From contig MU271151.1 of NCBI GenBank assembly GCA_021432605.1, positions 992,001 through 1,056,000 on the forward strand: 64,000 nucleotides of DNA, in the 5' to 3' direction. This DNA comes from Coniochaeta sp. PMI_546 (Eukaryota; Ascomycota; Sordariomycetes; Coniochaetales; Coniochaetaceae). The notes below the pieces were generated by a model that saw only the letters and a list, made by a program, of their open reading frames with translations, was not told the DNA's origin and did no database searches. Below, one piece after another: positions 36,501 through 47,054 of this stretch. The first letter of the stretch is position 1. Every line of letters starts with the position of its first letter. The translations under genes were made by a program, and so were the position numbers.

Positions 36501-37974
36501 ACTCAACTTGTTCTCGCAGGACATGACCATCATTGACTCGCAGCTCCCCGGCATGATCAATAACTTATTCATCAGCGGCGCCGTTGCTATAGGTCAAGCC
36601 ATTGTCATTGCCGTCTCGTCGGCTTATCTCGCCATTAGTTACCCCTTTTTCATCGGTGTGGTGTACTTTGTCCAGAAATACTACCTGCCGACGTCCAAGC
36701 GCCTACGAATCCTGGACCTCGAAGCCAAATCACCTCTATACACGCACTTTCTAGACACGCTTACCGGTATTGCCACCATTCGCTCATACGGATGGTTTGG
36801 ACACATGGCGTTGCGCAACGCGAACTTCCTTGACATCTCACAACGTCCCAGTTACCAGCTCGCCATGGTGCAGCAGTGGCTGCTACTTGTCATGAACATG
36901 GTCGTTGCCGCCCTGGCCTTAATCCTGGTGCTACTCGCTACGCAGCTTCGGGGGGGTGTAGTGGACTTGGGTGCTCTCGGCGCCGCTATGGTGATGCTGA
37001 TTACTTTCGGAACTACCTTGGCAGGCGTTGTCAACGCATATACAGGTCTTGAAATCGCACTCGGCGGGATCAGCAGGCTGAAAAGGTTCAGTGAGATGAC
37101 AGAGAGGGAAGATAAGGAGTTTGGCGAAGGAGACATCTTACCCCCGGCGGAATGGCCGCTGTCAGGCAAGGTTGTGATGGAGGATATCTCGGCAAGCTAT
37201 AATCGCGCCGACCCTCAGCCTTTACTTTCGGATCTCTCGCTTGTGATACATTCTAGGGAGAAGGTTGCCCTCTGCGGCAGAACCGGAAGCGGCAAATCTT
37301 CTGTCCTGGCGCTTCTGCTCCGCCTAATAGACCCAATCACCTCACAATCAGCTTCCACGCCGCCAACCATTCTGATTGACGACATGTCGCTCACTCGGAT
37401 CAACCACTCAGCTCTACGCATGCACCTCATCGCCGCCTCTCAGGACGCAGTCTTCCTACCAAGTGACAGCGCGACTTCTTTCCACGCCAATCTCGACCCT
37501 TGGAAAGCGGCCACCGCTGAGGAGGCGCTTGCCGCTCTAGACACGGTTGGACTCCGCGAGGCCATCGACGCGCGCGGTGGCATAGATGCAGTAGCCGATA
37601 CTTCGGGGCTCAGCGGCGGACAAAAGCAGCTTTTTTGTCTTGCGAGAGTGGTTTTGCGCCGCCGAGTGCGGTTGAACCAGTTGGTAAAGAGAGGCCTACA
37701 GGAAGGGGGCATACTACTCCTCGACGAGATGACCTCCAGTGTGGATAGGGAGACGGAAAGTCTCATGATGGATATACTGTGGAGAGAGTTTGAGGCATAT
37801 ACGGTTTTGATGATTACCCATAGCATGGAAGTTGCTGGGCGGTGTGATAGGGTGCTGGTACTAGACAGCGGCAAGATAGTCGAGGATGGGACACCGAAGC
37901 AGCTCGCCAAGACTGACGGTAGCTGGTTCCGAGCTTTGACCTTGGCTGGAAATGTTCGCGGGACTAGCGCTTAG
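33514..37974 (+). CDS. ABCC-type (MRP) full-length ABC transporter
   Basis: ATP-driven exporter of conjugates or drugs at the plasma or vacuolar membrane. Two exons (33514-33711 and 33787-37974) give 1461 codons, normal for fungal ABCC proteins with an N-terminal TMD0. Order: TMD0 (about 1-160), TMD1, NBD1, linker, TMD2, NBD2. NBD1 has Walker A GPVASGKST (about 613), signature LSGGQKQR (about 706) and Walker B LIVADD (about 727), with Asp in place of catalytic Glu and Gln in place of the H-loop His (LCTQSVK). NBD2 is canonical: GRTGSGKSS, LSGGQKQL, LLLDEM and ITHSME. NBD1 is thus probably weak or inactive for hydrolysis, as in many MRP proteins. The downstream acceptor TTGCAAG was chosen since the nearer one breaks the frame. 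It may export a product of the nearby oxidases. Confidence 0.95.
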
Positions 37975-38337
37975 AGATTATGGTTTTGCCCCTACGAAGT
38001 TCGAGTACAACAACAGCATCTGGGAATTCTTGGCGGGCACCTGGAAGCACCTGCATGGTGCATTGCTTCATTTGTTTGCTTTCCATGGATCGAATGATTA
38101 CGGGAGACAGTTCAATGGCCGTCAAGGAGTTGACTGATGGGAAGGAATGCGGGGTAGCGGCTCAGCCTATTTGCTCCGGCAATATTTCCATTGGTTAGTT
38201 AGGTCCATCTTTGGGGTAGGACACTGGCGACATATAGGTGGGATCGCGTTGGTCTGAGGCTATCTTCACTTCGTACACACGTGGTCAAACTCCACCTTGA
38301 GCAGCGGAGCAAATACATACGACACTAGACTCCGACG
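37975..38337. other. Intergenic region before second flavin monooxygenase
   Basis: About 360 bases between co-oriented genes; presumably ABC transporter 3' end and monooxygenase promoter. Nothing else seen. Confidence 0.35.
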
Positions 38338-39685
38338 ATGACCGACTACCCACGTCTTGCGCCGTCCGGCATCAATGTGATCGTTGTGGGCGCCGGGTTT
38401 GCCGGCATCTCGGCCGCCATTGAGTGCGACCGCAAAGGACACAGCGTCACACTCTTAGACAAGGTTGAGAATATCGACGAGATAACGCGGATTGGTGACA
38501 TAATAAGCTTCGATCCAAACGGTCCGTCACAAGTCACGCGTTATGGTCAACATGAGGAGGGCATAGCTAACGCGTTGGACAGGATCGAAAGCATTCGAAC
38601 GATGGCCTGGCGTGATCGATGCAATGGAGAAGATCGCCCGTCAGACGACCTGGCTGGATCTGTACCACTGGCAAGGCAAGTTTGTTACACGGCAATCCTT
38701 CCTAGGAGAGAAGAAATGGGGCCGCAGAATCAACGGCCATCGCGGAGAGCTCCACAGAATCATCTTTAACCACCTCAAGGACCGAGGTGTCGATATCCGG
38801 CTCGGTCAGAGAGTCACCGATTATTTCGAGACCGACGACCACGCCGGTGTCGTCCTGAACGGCAAGGACAAGTTGACCGCCGATGTGGTCATTGCCGCGG
38901 AGGGTGTACGCTCGAGAGGTCGAAAGATTGTGCTTGGGTTTGACGACAATCCTAAATCGTCCGGATATGCTGTATACCGGGCCTGGTTCCCTGGTGATGC
39001 CATTGCGAAGCATCCACTGCTGAAGAAATTCGTTGAAAATGGAGACACGCATCAAGGATGGATTGGACCGGACATCCACTTCTTGGCCTCGTCCCTCAAA
39101 GGCGGGAGAGAGTTTAATTGGGTCTTCACTCACAAGGATGACGGCAACATTGCGGAGAGCTGGCAGTTTCCCGGGAAGGTGGAGGAGGCACTTGAATACG
39201 TGAAAGATTGGTGTCCTGAGGTCACTGAGATTGTCAAGTCCACGCCCAAGACTGGAAGACTTATCGACCATAAGCTCGTCTTCAGGGATCCCCTTCCGAC
39301 GTTCATCTCTCCCAAGGCACGCATTGTTCTCATAGGTGACGCAGCTCATCCTTTCCTGCCGACGTCTATTCAGGGAGCGAGCCAGTCTATCGAAGATGGA
39401 GTGGCACTGGCCGTGTGTTTGGAGCTGGCAGGGAAGAAGGACGTGCCTCTAGCGGTCAGAGCGTATGAAAAGATCAGGTACGAGAGGGTGCATAAAGCGC
39501 AAGCCACAGGAGTAAAGACGCGGGAGAAATGGCACAAGGCGAACTGGGATCATATTTGGAAGAATCCCGAGGCGATACATTTGACGAGGGAGCCGTGGCT
39601 GCTGAGCTTCGACCAGGAAGCGGATGCCTATAAACGATACAAGGAGGTGGCTGCAGAACTGATGGGACCGCGGTCACGATTGTGA
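38338..39685 (+). CDS. Salicylate-hydroxylase-like FAD monooxygenase (copy 1)
   Basis: Single-component flavin hydroxylase of the class that attacks aromatic acids or phenols using NAD(P)H. Two exons (38338-38521 and 38583-39685, intron 61 bases) give 428 codons. VIVVGAGFAGIS (Gly18 onward) binds the dinucleotide, AAEGVRSRGR carries the equivalent of the DG motif with Glu in place of Asp, and IGDAAHPFLPTSIQGA (Asp314) is the FAD ribityl motif. The intron gives the expected NGSKAFERWPGVIDAMEKI junction; reading through it stops. It is related to the gene at 47582: both carry PKSSGY, YRAxFPGD, EFNW, RDPLPT and LPTSxQGASQ. Size and motifs are intact. Substrate unknown; other members of the family tailor polyketides. 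Confidence 0.93.
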
Positions 39686-40357
39686 TTGTGTAGGAGTTGG
39701 TGTGATGACGACCACGATGACACGGCATAGATTGAGGGTGCGTTAGATGGTAGAAAGCTGATCAGGGTGCTGGTCGAGAATCATGTATGTTGATGCATCA
39801 GGTGGTTCATGTTGTTGTAACCGGCATTGAGTGTTGGCAATGCTAGACGATACCTCAAAAAGTCTATCTTAGGTAGCTCCAGGATTTCGCCATCAAGCGG
39901 ACTAACATCTATAGTAGATATTCCTTCTCATACATCTCATTTTTTACTTTTTTTTATTTACAAGAACACAGGAAGAATAAATATTATGTTGGTGACAGTC
40001 TGCCATGGCTTAGACCCCCTACGTACCCGGCCTAAACCCGGCTTCGGGCGACGCAAACGGAGCAACCACGCTGCCCGTCGGCTCCACGTGTAAGGCATTC
40101 TAGTGACATCACACTAAGACTACCTTACCTTAGTGTCTTACAGCCTACAGGCATGCTTCCAAGCCTTTTGTGGGTAAGGGGCAGAGACTGTATCCACATT
40201 CGAGACTCGGATGGCAAACAGAGATGTGCATGTGGAAACTCTAAAATTTTAGATATCCGACTACCGAACTACTGACGTAAAATGCTTTTGTTGCAGCAAA
40301 TCTCTGGAATCATAATCTTACCCATATTCAACGCCTTTCACAGGCACATGTGGTGAT
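39686..40357. other. Intergenic region with inverted repeat
   Basis: About 670 bases between co-oriented genes. A T-rich tract at 39938-39960 may belong to the 3' end of the monooxygenase transcript. The inverted repeat at 40111-40136 lies about 220 bases before the ThrE-type start. Confidence 0.4.
40111..40136. repeat. Inverted repeat (ACACTAAG/CTTAGTGT)
   Basis: Eight-base perfect arms with a ten-base loop containing TACCTTAC. It could be a regulatory palindrome or a trace of a small mobile repeat; the loop motif recurs near 14000. Confidence 0.6.
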
Positions 40358-43021
40358 ATGTCACACTCTACCTCAAACCACAGCAGAGACACATCCCGAG
40401 AATGGTCTCAGACCCAGGGAGGGGAACGTGCCCGGTCCCGAGAGAAGAAGGTGGTCGGCTTCAAGAACGAACGACCGCACGATGATGCTAGTGGTTCTGG
40501 AGGAACCCATACACCGCCGCTCTACCGTTCGAGCTCGTCTAGAGTCCCTTCGAGGTCGGAGACTCCACGGGGCAGAAATCGGGACTCCATCAACGAAGAA
40601 GAGCTAGCAACTGCTCTAGAGAAGATGCTCAGCAAAGAGCAGCAGTCGCAAGGGGTACCGAGGCCAAAACCAGCCTTGCGCAAGGGCAAACACGGTCTGC
40701 AGACCAACCAGCTCCAAGACCCCCCCGGTACTCCCCCAGAGCAAGTTCATCGCTCCGAAGCGGCGGCCAAGCATCGAGCCGATCGTCTTGCCGTCACCGT
40801 CGAAAGTTGGTCAGCTGCCGGATCACGTAGAAACTCGCTCGACTCTCCACTCATGACGCCGCAACCAGATGACTTACTTCTGAGTCATAGCTCGGCAGGA
40901 CCGAGCAGCTTGAGAGGGCTCAGAGATGATGACGATCCACATGACGTCGTGGAGGGCATCAGAGCAAGGAGGCTGGGCGTCACCGCACCCAAACTCGCAT
41001 TCAAGGGCACCGCACGGCAGCATGGCGGCGACAACCCCTTTTCTGATACTCATGCATACGAGCCAGCGCTCAAGTCTGGACAGACAACCCCGACAGCTGC
41101 TGACCTCGAGTACGTGCCTCGGCCGAGTAAGTACAAGAGCGGAGTCTTATCCTCGCTGTTTAAGTTGTACAAGGAAGACTTCCCAGGCAAGGATTATGAC
41201 AGCAGACCCAGCACGCCCAATAGGACTCCCAAGCCGTCGCCACCTTCCTCGACGCCTGGGACACCGGTTACACGGCCCCGGAGTGGCTTGTTTGGGCTCC
41301 GAGCGCACAACTCGACCTCCTCAGTTGCAACATTATCTGGACTCATCGAATCCTCCTCCAGTCTTGCCGGACCCGGCTCAAGTAACATCGCTGAAGCCCT
41401 CTCAGAAAAGGCCAAGAGCGAGAAAGGTCGGCCGAAATCGAAGTCAAAGCAGTCACACAGACATAGTCGTCTAGAGGACAAGATCCGTATCAAAGTGCAC
41501 ATTGCCGAGGTTATTAGTCGCCAGCGCTACCTCGTTAAACTGTCTCGCGCCCTGATGATGTATGGAGCGCCGACTCATCGCCTCGAGGGTTACATGTCCA
41601 TGTCCGCCCGTGTTCTCGGCATCGAAAGCCAGTTCCTGTATCTACCAGGTTGCATGTTCATTTCTTTCGATGATAGCCAAACACATACAACAGAGGTGCA
41701 AATCGTTCGGGCCGGGCAAGGCGTGGACCTCGGGCGACTACACGACACTCACCAGCTCTATAAGGAGGTTATCCACGACCTGATAGGCGTGGAAGAAGCC
41801 ACACAGAGGCTGCACGAGGTCATGCACAGGAAGGACAAATTCAGCAATTGGGTTCGTGTCCCGATGTATGGCATCGCCTCGGCGTGTGTTGCCCCTTTTG
41901 CTTTCGAGGGCCGCTTCATCGACCTGCCCATTGCGTTCATCATGGGTTGCATTCTCGGTATACTGCAACTTGTGCTTGCTCCTAAAAGCGAGTTATACTC
42001 CAACATTTTCGAAATCACAGCCGCCATCTGCTGTTCTTTCTTGGGCAGAGCGTTCGGATCCATTCGCGGCGGCAGCCTCTTCTGCTTTTCGGCCCTAGCG
42101 CAATCGTCTTTAGCATTGATCCTGCCAGGGTATATGATCTTGTGCAGCAGTCTCGAGTTCCAGAGCCGTAGCATCATTGCCGGCTCCGTACGAATGGTAT
42201 ACTCCCTGATTTACACCCTCTTCCTCGGCTACGGCATCACCATTGGCTCGGTTTTGTACGGCTATATAGACCGCAACGCTACAAGCAACGTCCACTGCGA
42301 CGCGCCGCTCAACGTCCACGTGTACTGGAACATACTTTTCGTTGCACTCTTCACGCTTTGTCTGTGCATCATCAACCAAGCAAAATGGAAGCAGATGCCG
42401 GTCATGTTGTTCATATCGCTGGCTGGCTACTGCGTGAGCAGCTTCTCGTCCAAGCCCTTCAAGGGCAACTCTCAGGTGTCCAACACCCTCGGGGCGCTTG
42501 CGATCGGGGTCTTAGCGAACCTCTACGCTCGTGTTGGGCGTCACGTCGAGAACTTCTGTATCGATTTCTGGGAATTCCATGTTCAGCCCCGGCTAAGACG
42601 CTTCTCACGAAAGCCAGACACGGGCGCATATCGGCTGGGCTCCTTTGCTAGTGGCGATTCCGAGGACGGGAGGAGCCCCAGTCCGAAGATGCACTCTTCG
42701 AACCTGCCGCGACAGATAGGCTACGGCCTCGCGGCGGCGGCAATGCTACCGGCCATCTTTGTACAAGTTCCAGGTGGCCTGGCCGCTGGAGGATCTCTCC
42801 TGAGCGGAATAACGAGTGCCGACCAGATAACTAATTCAGGCAATTCGACGGGGTCAACGACGGCTAGCGACCCGACGAACATGGAAGGACTTAATAATGT
42901 GGCGTTTACAGTGCTGTATAGTGTGATTCAGATTGCTATTGGTATATCGGTGGGCTTAGGGCTCAGTGCGCTTATTGTATATCCAATGGGCAAGAGGAGG
43001 AGTGGTCTATTCAGCTTTTAG
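40358..43021 (+). CDS. ThrE/Prm10-type membrane transporter (DUF1212)
   Basis: Large integral membrane protein of 887 codons in one exon. Residues 1-375 are polar, Ser/Pro/Arg-rich and probably disordered and cytosolic. From about 378 the ThrE domain begins: KLSRALMMYGAPTHRLEGYM, then YLPGCMFISFDD, as in the pheromone-regulated yeast protein Prm10 and its homologues. About ten hydrophobic helices follow between residues 500 and 880, with a polar loop around 750-780. Bacterial members export threonine; the fungal role is not established. The ATG at 40358 is the first in frame. Nothing in it suggests aromatic metabolism; it may be a housekeeping gene between the two flavin monooxygenases. Confidence 0.93.
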   Translation: MSHSTSNHSRDTSREWSQTQGGERARSREKKVVGFKNERPHDDASGSGGTHTPPLYRSSSSRVPSRSETPRGRNRDSINEEELATALEKMLSKEQQSQGVPRPKPALRKGKHGLQTNQLQDPPGTPPEQVHRSEAAAKHRADRLAVTVESWSAAGSRRNSLDSPLMTPQPDDLLLSHSSAGPSSLRGLRDDDDPHDVVEGIRARRLGVTAPKLAFKGTARQHGGDNPFSDTHAYEPALKSGQTTPTAADLEYVPRPSKYKSGVLSSLFKLYKEDFPGKDYDSRPSTPNRTPKPSPPSSTPGTPVTRPRSGLFGLRAHNSTSSVATLSGLIESSSSLAGPGSSNIAEALSEKAKSEKGRPKSKSKQSHRHSRLEDKIRIKVHIAEVISRQRYLVKLSRALMMYGAPTHRLEGYMSMSARVLGIESQFLYLPGCMFISFDDSQTHTTEVQIVRAGQGVDLGRLHDTHQLYKEVIHDLIGVEEATQRLHEVMHRKDKFSNWVRVPMYGIASACVAPFAFEGRFIDLPIAFIMGCILGILQLVLAPKSELYSNIFEITAAICCSFLGRAFGSIRGGSLFCFSALAQSSLALILPGYMILCSSLEFQSRSIIAGSVRMVYSLIYTLFLGYGITIGSVLYGYIDRNATSNVHCDAPLNVHVYWNILFVALFTLCLCIINQAKWKQMPVMLFISLAGYCVSSFSSKPFKGNSQVSNTLGALAIGVLANLYARVGRHVENFCIDFWEFHVQPRLRRFSRKPDTGAYRLGSFASGDSEDGRSPSPKMHSSNLPRQIGYGLAAAAMLPAIFVQVPGGLAAGGSLLSGITSADQITNSGNSTGSTTASDPTNMEGLNNVAFTVLYSVIQIAIGISVGLGLSALIVYPMGKRRSGLFSF

Positions 43022-43354
43022 AGGGAAGCAGTGAGTCAAGGAAAAGCAGAAGGGGTACAGAGCAAGCAACCCAGAGTGGCACAAAGTGAGAGTACGCGCT
43101 TCACTTGCGAATTATTGCCACATAAGGCGGGCTTGGATACGATGGAAATATGTCTGTCCTATGCTACTAACGTCCATACTATACCCAAGGTAATTCTGGT
43201 CCCCGCCCCATTGGGCTGGCAGTGCTTGTCCACGAGAGTGAGGATATATTCAACTTTGCCGCCTCTGATCCTCTCGGCAGTTGACCCGTAGCATTTGCGG
43301 TGAAGACGATGCTGTGATAGTTAGATAAGCACAACTAATTTTGGACTAATTACG
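43022..43354. other. Convergent intergenic region
   Basis: About 330 bases between convergent genes. Nothing seen beyond likely transcript ends. Confidence 0.35.
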
Positions 43355-44829
43355 TCAGGGGTCAACATACGCATCAGAAGGGTCTCGGTCATCACAGTAC
43401 CACTGAAAATGGAACTCGAGTTTGTTTGTAGATCGATTGAGGAGGTAGTCACAAGCTACCAATTGCCACGGTAGTGCGCCCTGGCATTTATGCCATAGCC
43501 CATCATCAATGACGGTTAGGTTTCGGATCTCATACGTGTCCCCCGGTCCGGGATTGTAGACCGTGAAGGAGGCCAGGTCGCTTCCTTCGACTTCATAGTC
43601 CTGTAGAACGAGTTCTGTGGAGTTCATCGAGTTCATAGTACAGCTGTGTTTGTACGATGTGTGTGGCATACGAGGCGGGAAGTCGTACGCTGCATATCCG
43701 CTAATGTTCGTGGTTGGTAGCGAGCAGGTATAGGCTAGCAGGTCGCTGGTCACTTCGGCTTCGTGATAGCTCGCTCTTGTACATCTGAGCGGCGTCACTA
43801 GGTATCCTAATCCGATATAAGTGTCTCTGTGAATATTTGTGAGTTTGCAGTCCTTGTGTCGATGTCGTCTATAGCTCTGGAAGAGAGTAAACACATACGG
43901 CTCGTCGTTAGCAGCGACGTTGTCGTGGCATTTCCATGTCTGCTTAATCCCTAGAAGTCCATAGTCATGATCAAATAGGATCTGTGTGGCGGATACTTCA
44001 CTGCCGACTTGAGAGGTATTAGTGCAGTTGTTCCATTGAGGTGCATGCGCGTTGGCTCTTGTCAAATTCTCATTGACGGAGATTGAGCAGGACAGCTTCA
44101 CGCCGTTCATGATGTTGATTATCGTGAGTGATAGGCTCTGCTGACTACCAGTATGGTTGTACCAAAGGTCGTGAATTTCCCACGTTGGGTAGTCTGATCG
44201 TTCGACGCAACGATCCGGGTACTCATAGGGAATGCGTGGATACCAAGGAGAAGACGGCTTAATGGCTACTGGTGATGACAGGGAAGGGTTGATAGCATTG
44301 TTTCCGTATAAACACCATCGTTGTGTGGCTTCGGAATTGCAACCCAGAGCTTCTGGCAGCTCGACCGAGCCGTTGGCAACAAATGTGAGTCTAGACGGAC
44401 ATTAGCGCTGGGTAAATGCAGCTGAAGCTGGCAGATCAAAACGGGAAAGGCCTACTCTGGCGCATTGTTACATATCCATGACTGCCTCAGTCCAAAGCTA
44501 TTGCTGAGCACACTGAAGCTGAACTGCGTGTCAGGGATACTGCAGTTATGCCATTCTGTTGCGTTTGCTGGCAATGAAAGGTCGACACCTCTAGCATAGC
44601 AGTCGAAAGTGATATTGGTGGCGATGTTGTAAGCGGAAAAGCCGACATCGCCAATCGTCCCCCCAGTGAAGATGGTGAAATTTGGATCGTAGAGGTAGAA
44701 CTCTGGATACGAAAATGAATAATCTTTACAGTTGATCACGTTGCTGGGATCGTACTGTCGCTGAGACAGGGCTTTCGAGTGCACAAGAACGGCACTCGCC
44801 GCTAACAACGATGTGTGCAGCAACAACAT
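43355..44829 (-). CDS. Secreted protein with three repeated Cys/Trp modules, function unknown
   Basis: Predicted secreted glycoprotein; not assigned to a known family. Two exons (44829-44456 and 44390-43355) give 469 codons. A further in-frame 72-base intron (43898-43827, GTATGT...ACAG) is possible and would shorten it by 24 residues, removing an odd HRHKD-rich stretch. The signal peptide starts MLLLHTSLLAASAVLVHS. Three modules of about 90 residues share a pattern: a beta-rich stretch, then W-x2-C (EWHNC, QWNNC, LWHKC) and about 30 residues later a closing W-x-C (QSWICNN, QTWKCHD, FQWYCDD). Each copy ends in a hydrophobic-aromatic-Cys strand, suggesting a disulfide-bonded fold repeated three times. 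Many N-glycosylation sequons. Pattern resemblance to AA1-like small fungal secreted domains is only an impression. Confidence 0.82.
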
Positions 44830-45236
44830 AACTTCTCTTGATTGGATGCAGTTGATGAAACGAAGCTGCTGATTCTTGGCATGGCCATCCCGGATTTCGG
44901 GTTGAGACTGATTGCCCCGGCCTCCCGGAGACATATATGTCCAGGTCAATGTTGGAGGTGGTGGCTCACAACCGCGGCTAAAGCCACGCCTTGGTCAAAC
45001 TACCAAAGTGTCCTGAAATTGGTTTAGATGTGAGAATATTGGCCCAGGGTCCAAACCGGGAGGGTTGGTGCCGACGGTATATTACACGAATCATGCTGCA
45101 TGCCCAAGTGATATTCGTGGTTCATCGATGTTCTTTGCCTGATACAGGCAGTATAACTAGACAGCTTTAATGTCTACTCTCTTGGGCCCTCACCCAGCCT
45201 CAGCCCAAACAGGACTACCTTCGTCAATCTGCATTT
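44830..45236. other. Intergenic region between two minus-strand genes
   Basis: About 400 bases: promoter of the triple-module secreted protein and 3' end of the vanillyl-alcohol-oxidase-type gene. Nothing further seen. Confidence 0.35.
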
Positions 45237-47054
45237 CTAGGTTTTTGGCCCTATGTTGTTCATGTCGAAATCATTGGGCCCCAGCTCCCAGCCCTTGCCT
45301 CTATACTTCTTGGGCCAAATGCCGTTACGTCCCGGTGCAATAATGCCATTTGGATCCAGCGCGTCTTTCAAAGTCTCATTGAAGCGCATCAGGGCTTGGT
45401 CACCCCAACTATACGTCCTAGCCACCTGGTCTTGGAAGAGCAAATGCGTCCTGTATTCCCCAAAGCCGTGTTCAGCACACTCAGCAATCATCTCCCTCAT
45501 ACACTTGAGAGCTCTCAGCTTTGCGTCTGGGTCCCCACGGTCATACACAATCTCGGCGATATAGTGCATTTCTCGCCCGGCCACGCAGAGGGTAGAGAAT
45601 CGATCGTACCCGTGGCGATGGAAAGCATTTGTGATGATGTCGTTGATAATGCGGGCTTGGCTTCCCTTGGTAGGTGCTATGGGGCTGAACGAGATGTGGC
45701 CGCCGTTTGGCATCCAGTTTAGCCAGTCCAGTTCGCGAAGAACAGGTGTGCCGGCGCAGACCTTGGCTCTGGAGTGGAGGTAGTGGTCCTCCGGCACATC
45801 TTCCGGCAAGAAGAACTTGCTCCCGGGGATCCGCGAGAATGCCTTCTTGATCAGTTCCAGCTGGGCATTGATGCTCTCGGGAGGACCGTACTGTGTTCCG
45901 TAGAAAACCCAAGAGCAGTCGCCGAGAGGAAGTTTCCCAGTGGCGGCTCTGATCTCTTCCCGCGTCATGGGAGACGAGCCAGTGTGGAAGTCAGACTTGC
46001 GGCGGCCAGTCACAGCAAGCTCCTGGATAACGTGGCGAAGCTGAGGGATGTTGCCGAGGATGCGCTGCTGAGCAAGTGGACGTATGACATCGACAATTTC
46101 CTCAAAGTCTTCGTCGTTGGGAAATGTGAAACAGTACGATTGGTTGGTGACGGCAGGCATCAGATGAAATCCCATCGAAACGACTATGCCAAAGTTGGAC
46201 TGGGAGAAGATGCCATCAATCGCAGGGCCGTAGGCGTGCTGGAATGACTGCCACGTCGGGTTATCCGTGCCATTTGGCCCGGGTAGGGCGCCCATTCCTG
46301 TCCTCAGGAGCTCGCCGTTGGGAAGCACAAGTTCCATACCACAGTGACTGCCGAAGTGGTCGCCCATCGGCGTGTAGCCTACGCCTCGGTCGAGAGCATT
46401 ACCTAACACGCTGCCACCTCCCAGATCGGGCGTGTCAATCCACAACGGTAGGCCTCGCTCCTGAATGGCCTCGTACAGGCGAAAGTATGTCACTCCCGGC
46501 TCTACAACACAGGACGCATTGTCTGCATCAATGTTCAGAATCCTGTGCATCCGTCTTCCCAGATCAACAACGACGCCACCTGGAACCCGAGGAGCAGCAC
46601 CCCCATAACCGAGGTTCCGGCCCAGTGAGATCGGATAGAGCGGATAGCCAGTAGTATTTGCCCAGCGAACGATGGCCTGCACGTCTTCAGTTGAGCCAGG
46701 GTAGACGACCGCACTGGCGACTAGTGCCTCTTGGTCTATAATATGGTGCGAGTCGTGGGTCTTTGGATGGTCCAAATACCACCCGTCATCGAGGGGCCGG
46801 TCGTTGACCTCGACATTCTCAGCGCCAATCTTGCTTCGAAGATCACTTATGGCGCTTTCGAAATCCTCCAATGAAGTGTCTGGTGGGAGACGGAGACCAT
46901 GTTTCCGCGTCTCACTCTTAGAAAGGGTGCGGTTCGCAACCATACGGGAGAACGTCTTCTCTGCCTCTTCACTTAGTCGGGAGGGCGCACCGCTGTACAC
47001 CTCGTCGAGGATAGGCGTCCGTCCAACTGGATTTGGGCCGTCGTGAGCAACCAT
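45237..47054 (-). CDS. Vanillyl-alcohol-oxidase-type flavoenzyme (AA4)
   Basis: FAD oxidase of the VAO/PCMH family acting on 4-hydroxybenzylic compounds (vanillyl alcohol, 4-alkylphenols, vanillylamine), making the aldehyde and H2O2. A single exon encodes 605 codons, slightly longer than Penicillium VAO because of an N-terminal extension. FAD-binding segment: PISLGRNLGYGGAAP with the active-site Tyr150, and VVVDLGRRM with the key acid Asp164. Later VGYTPMGDH and GELLRTGMGALPGPN are near-identical in style to VAO. His453 in GGHISFSPIA matches the covalent FAD histidine, and Tyr534-Arg535 in GEYRTHL complete the phenolate-binding set. No signal peptide, so intracellular or peroxisomal like known VAO. 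It is divergent from a salicylate-hydroxylase-like gene across 0.5 kb, suggesting co-regulation. Residue equivalences rest on remembered VAO motifs. Confidence 0.95.
   Translation of the reverse strand: MVAHDGPNPVGRTPILDEVYSGAPSRLSEEAEKTFSRMVANRTLSKSETRKHGLRLPPDTSLEDFESAISDLRSKIGAENVEVNDRPLDDGWYLDHPKTHDSHHIIDQEALVASAVVYPGSTEDVQAIVRWANTTGYPLYPISLGRNLGYGGAAPRVPGGVVVDLGRRMHRILNIDADNASCVVEPGVTYFRLYEAIQERGLPLWIDTPDLGGGSVLGNALDRGVGYTPMGDHFGSHCGMELVLPNGELLRTGMGALPGPNGTDNPTWQSFQHAYGPAIDGIFSQSNFGIVVSMGFHLMPAVTNQSYCFTFPNDEDFEEIVDVIRPLAQQRILGNIPQLRHVIQELAVTGRRKSDFHTGSSPMTREEIRAATGKLPLGDCSWVFYGTQYGPPESINAQLELIKKAFSRIPGSKFFLPEDVPEDHYLHSRAKVCAGTPVLRELDWLNWMPNGGHISFSPIAPTKGSQARIINDIITNAFHRHGYDRFSTLCVAGREMHYIAEIVYDRGDPDAKLRALKCMREMIAECAEHGFGEYRTHLLFQDQVARTYSWGDQALMRFNETLKDALDPNGIIAPGRNGIWPKKYRGKGWELGPNDFDMNNIGPKT

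Noticed and set aside
40926-41474. Alternative frame of 182 codons within the ThrE-type gene
   Set aside because: It overlaps the disordered N-terminal region of an intact 887-codon gene; composition follows the Ser/Pro-rich frame shift.
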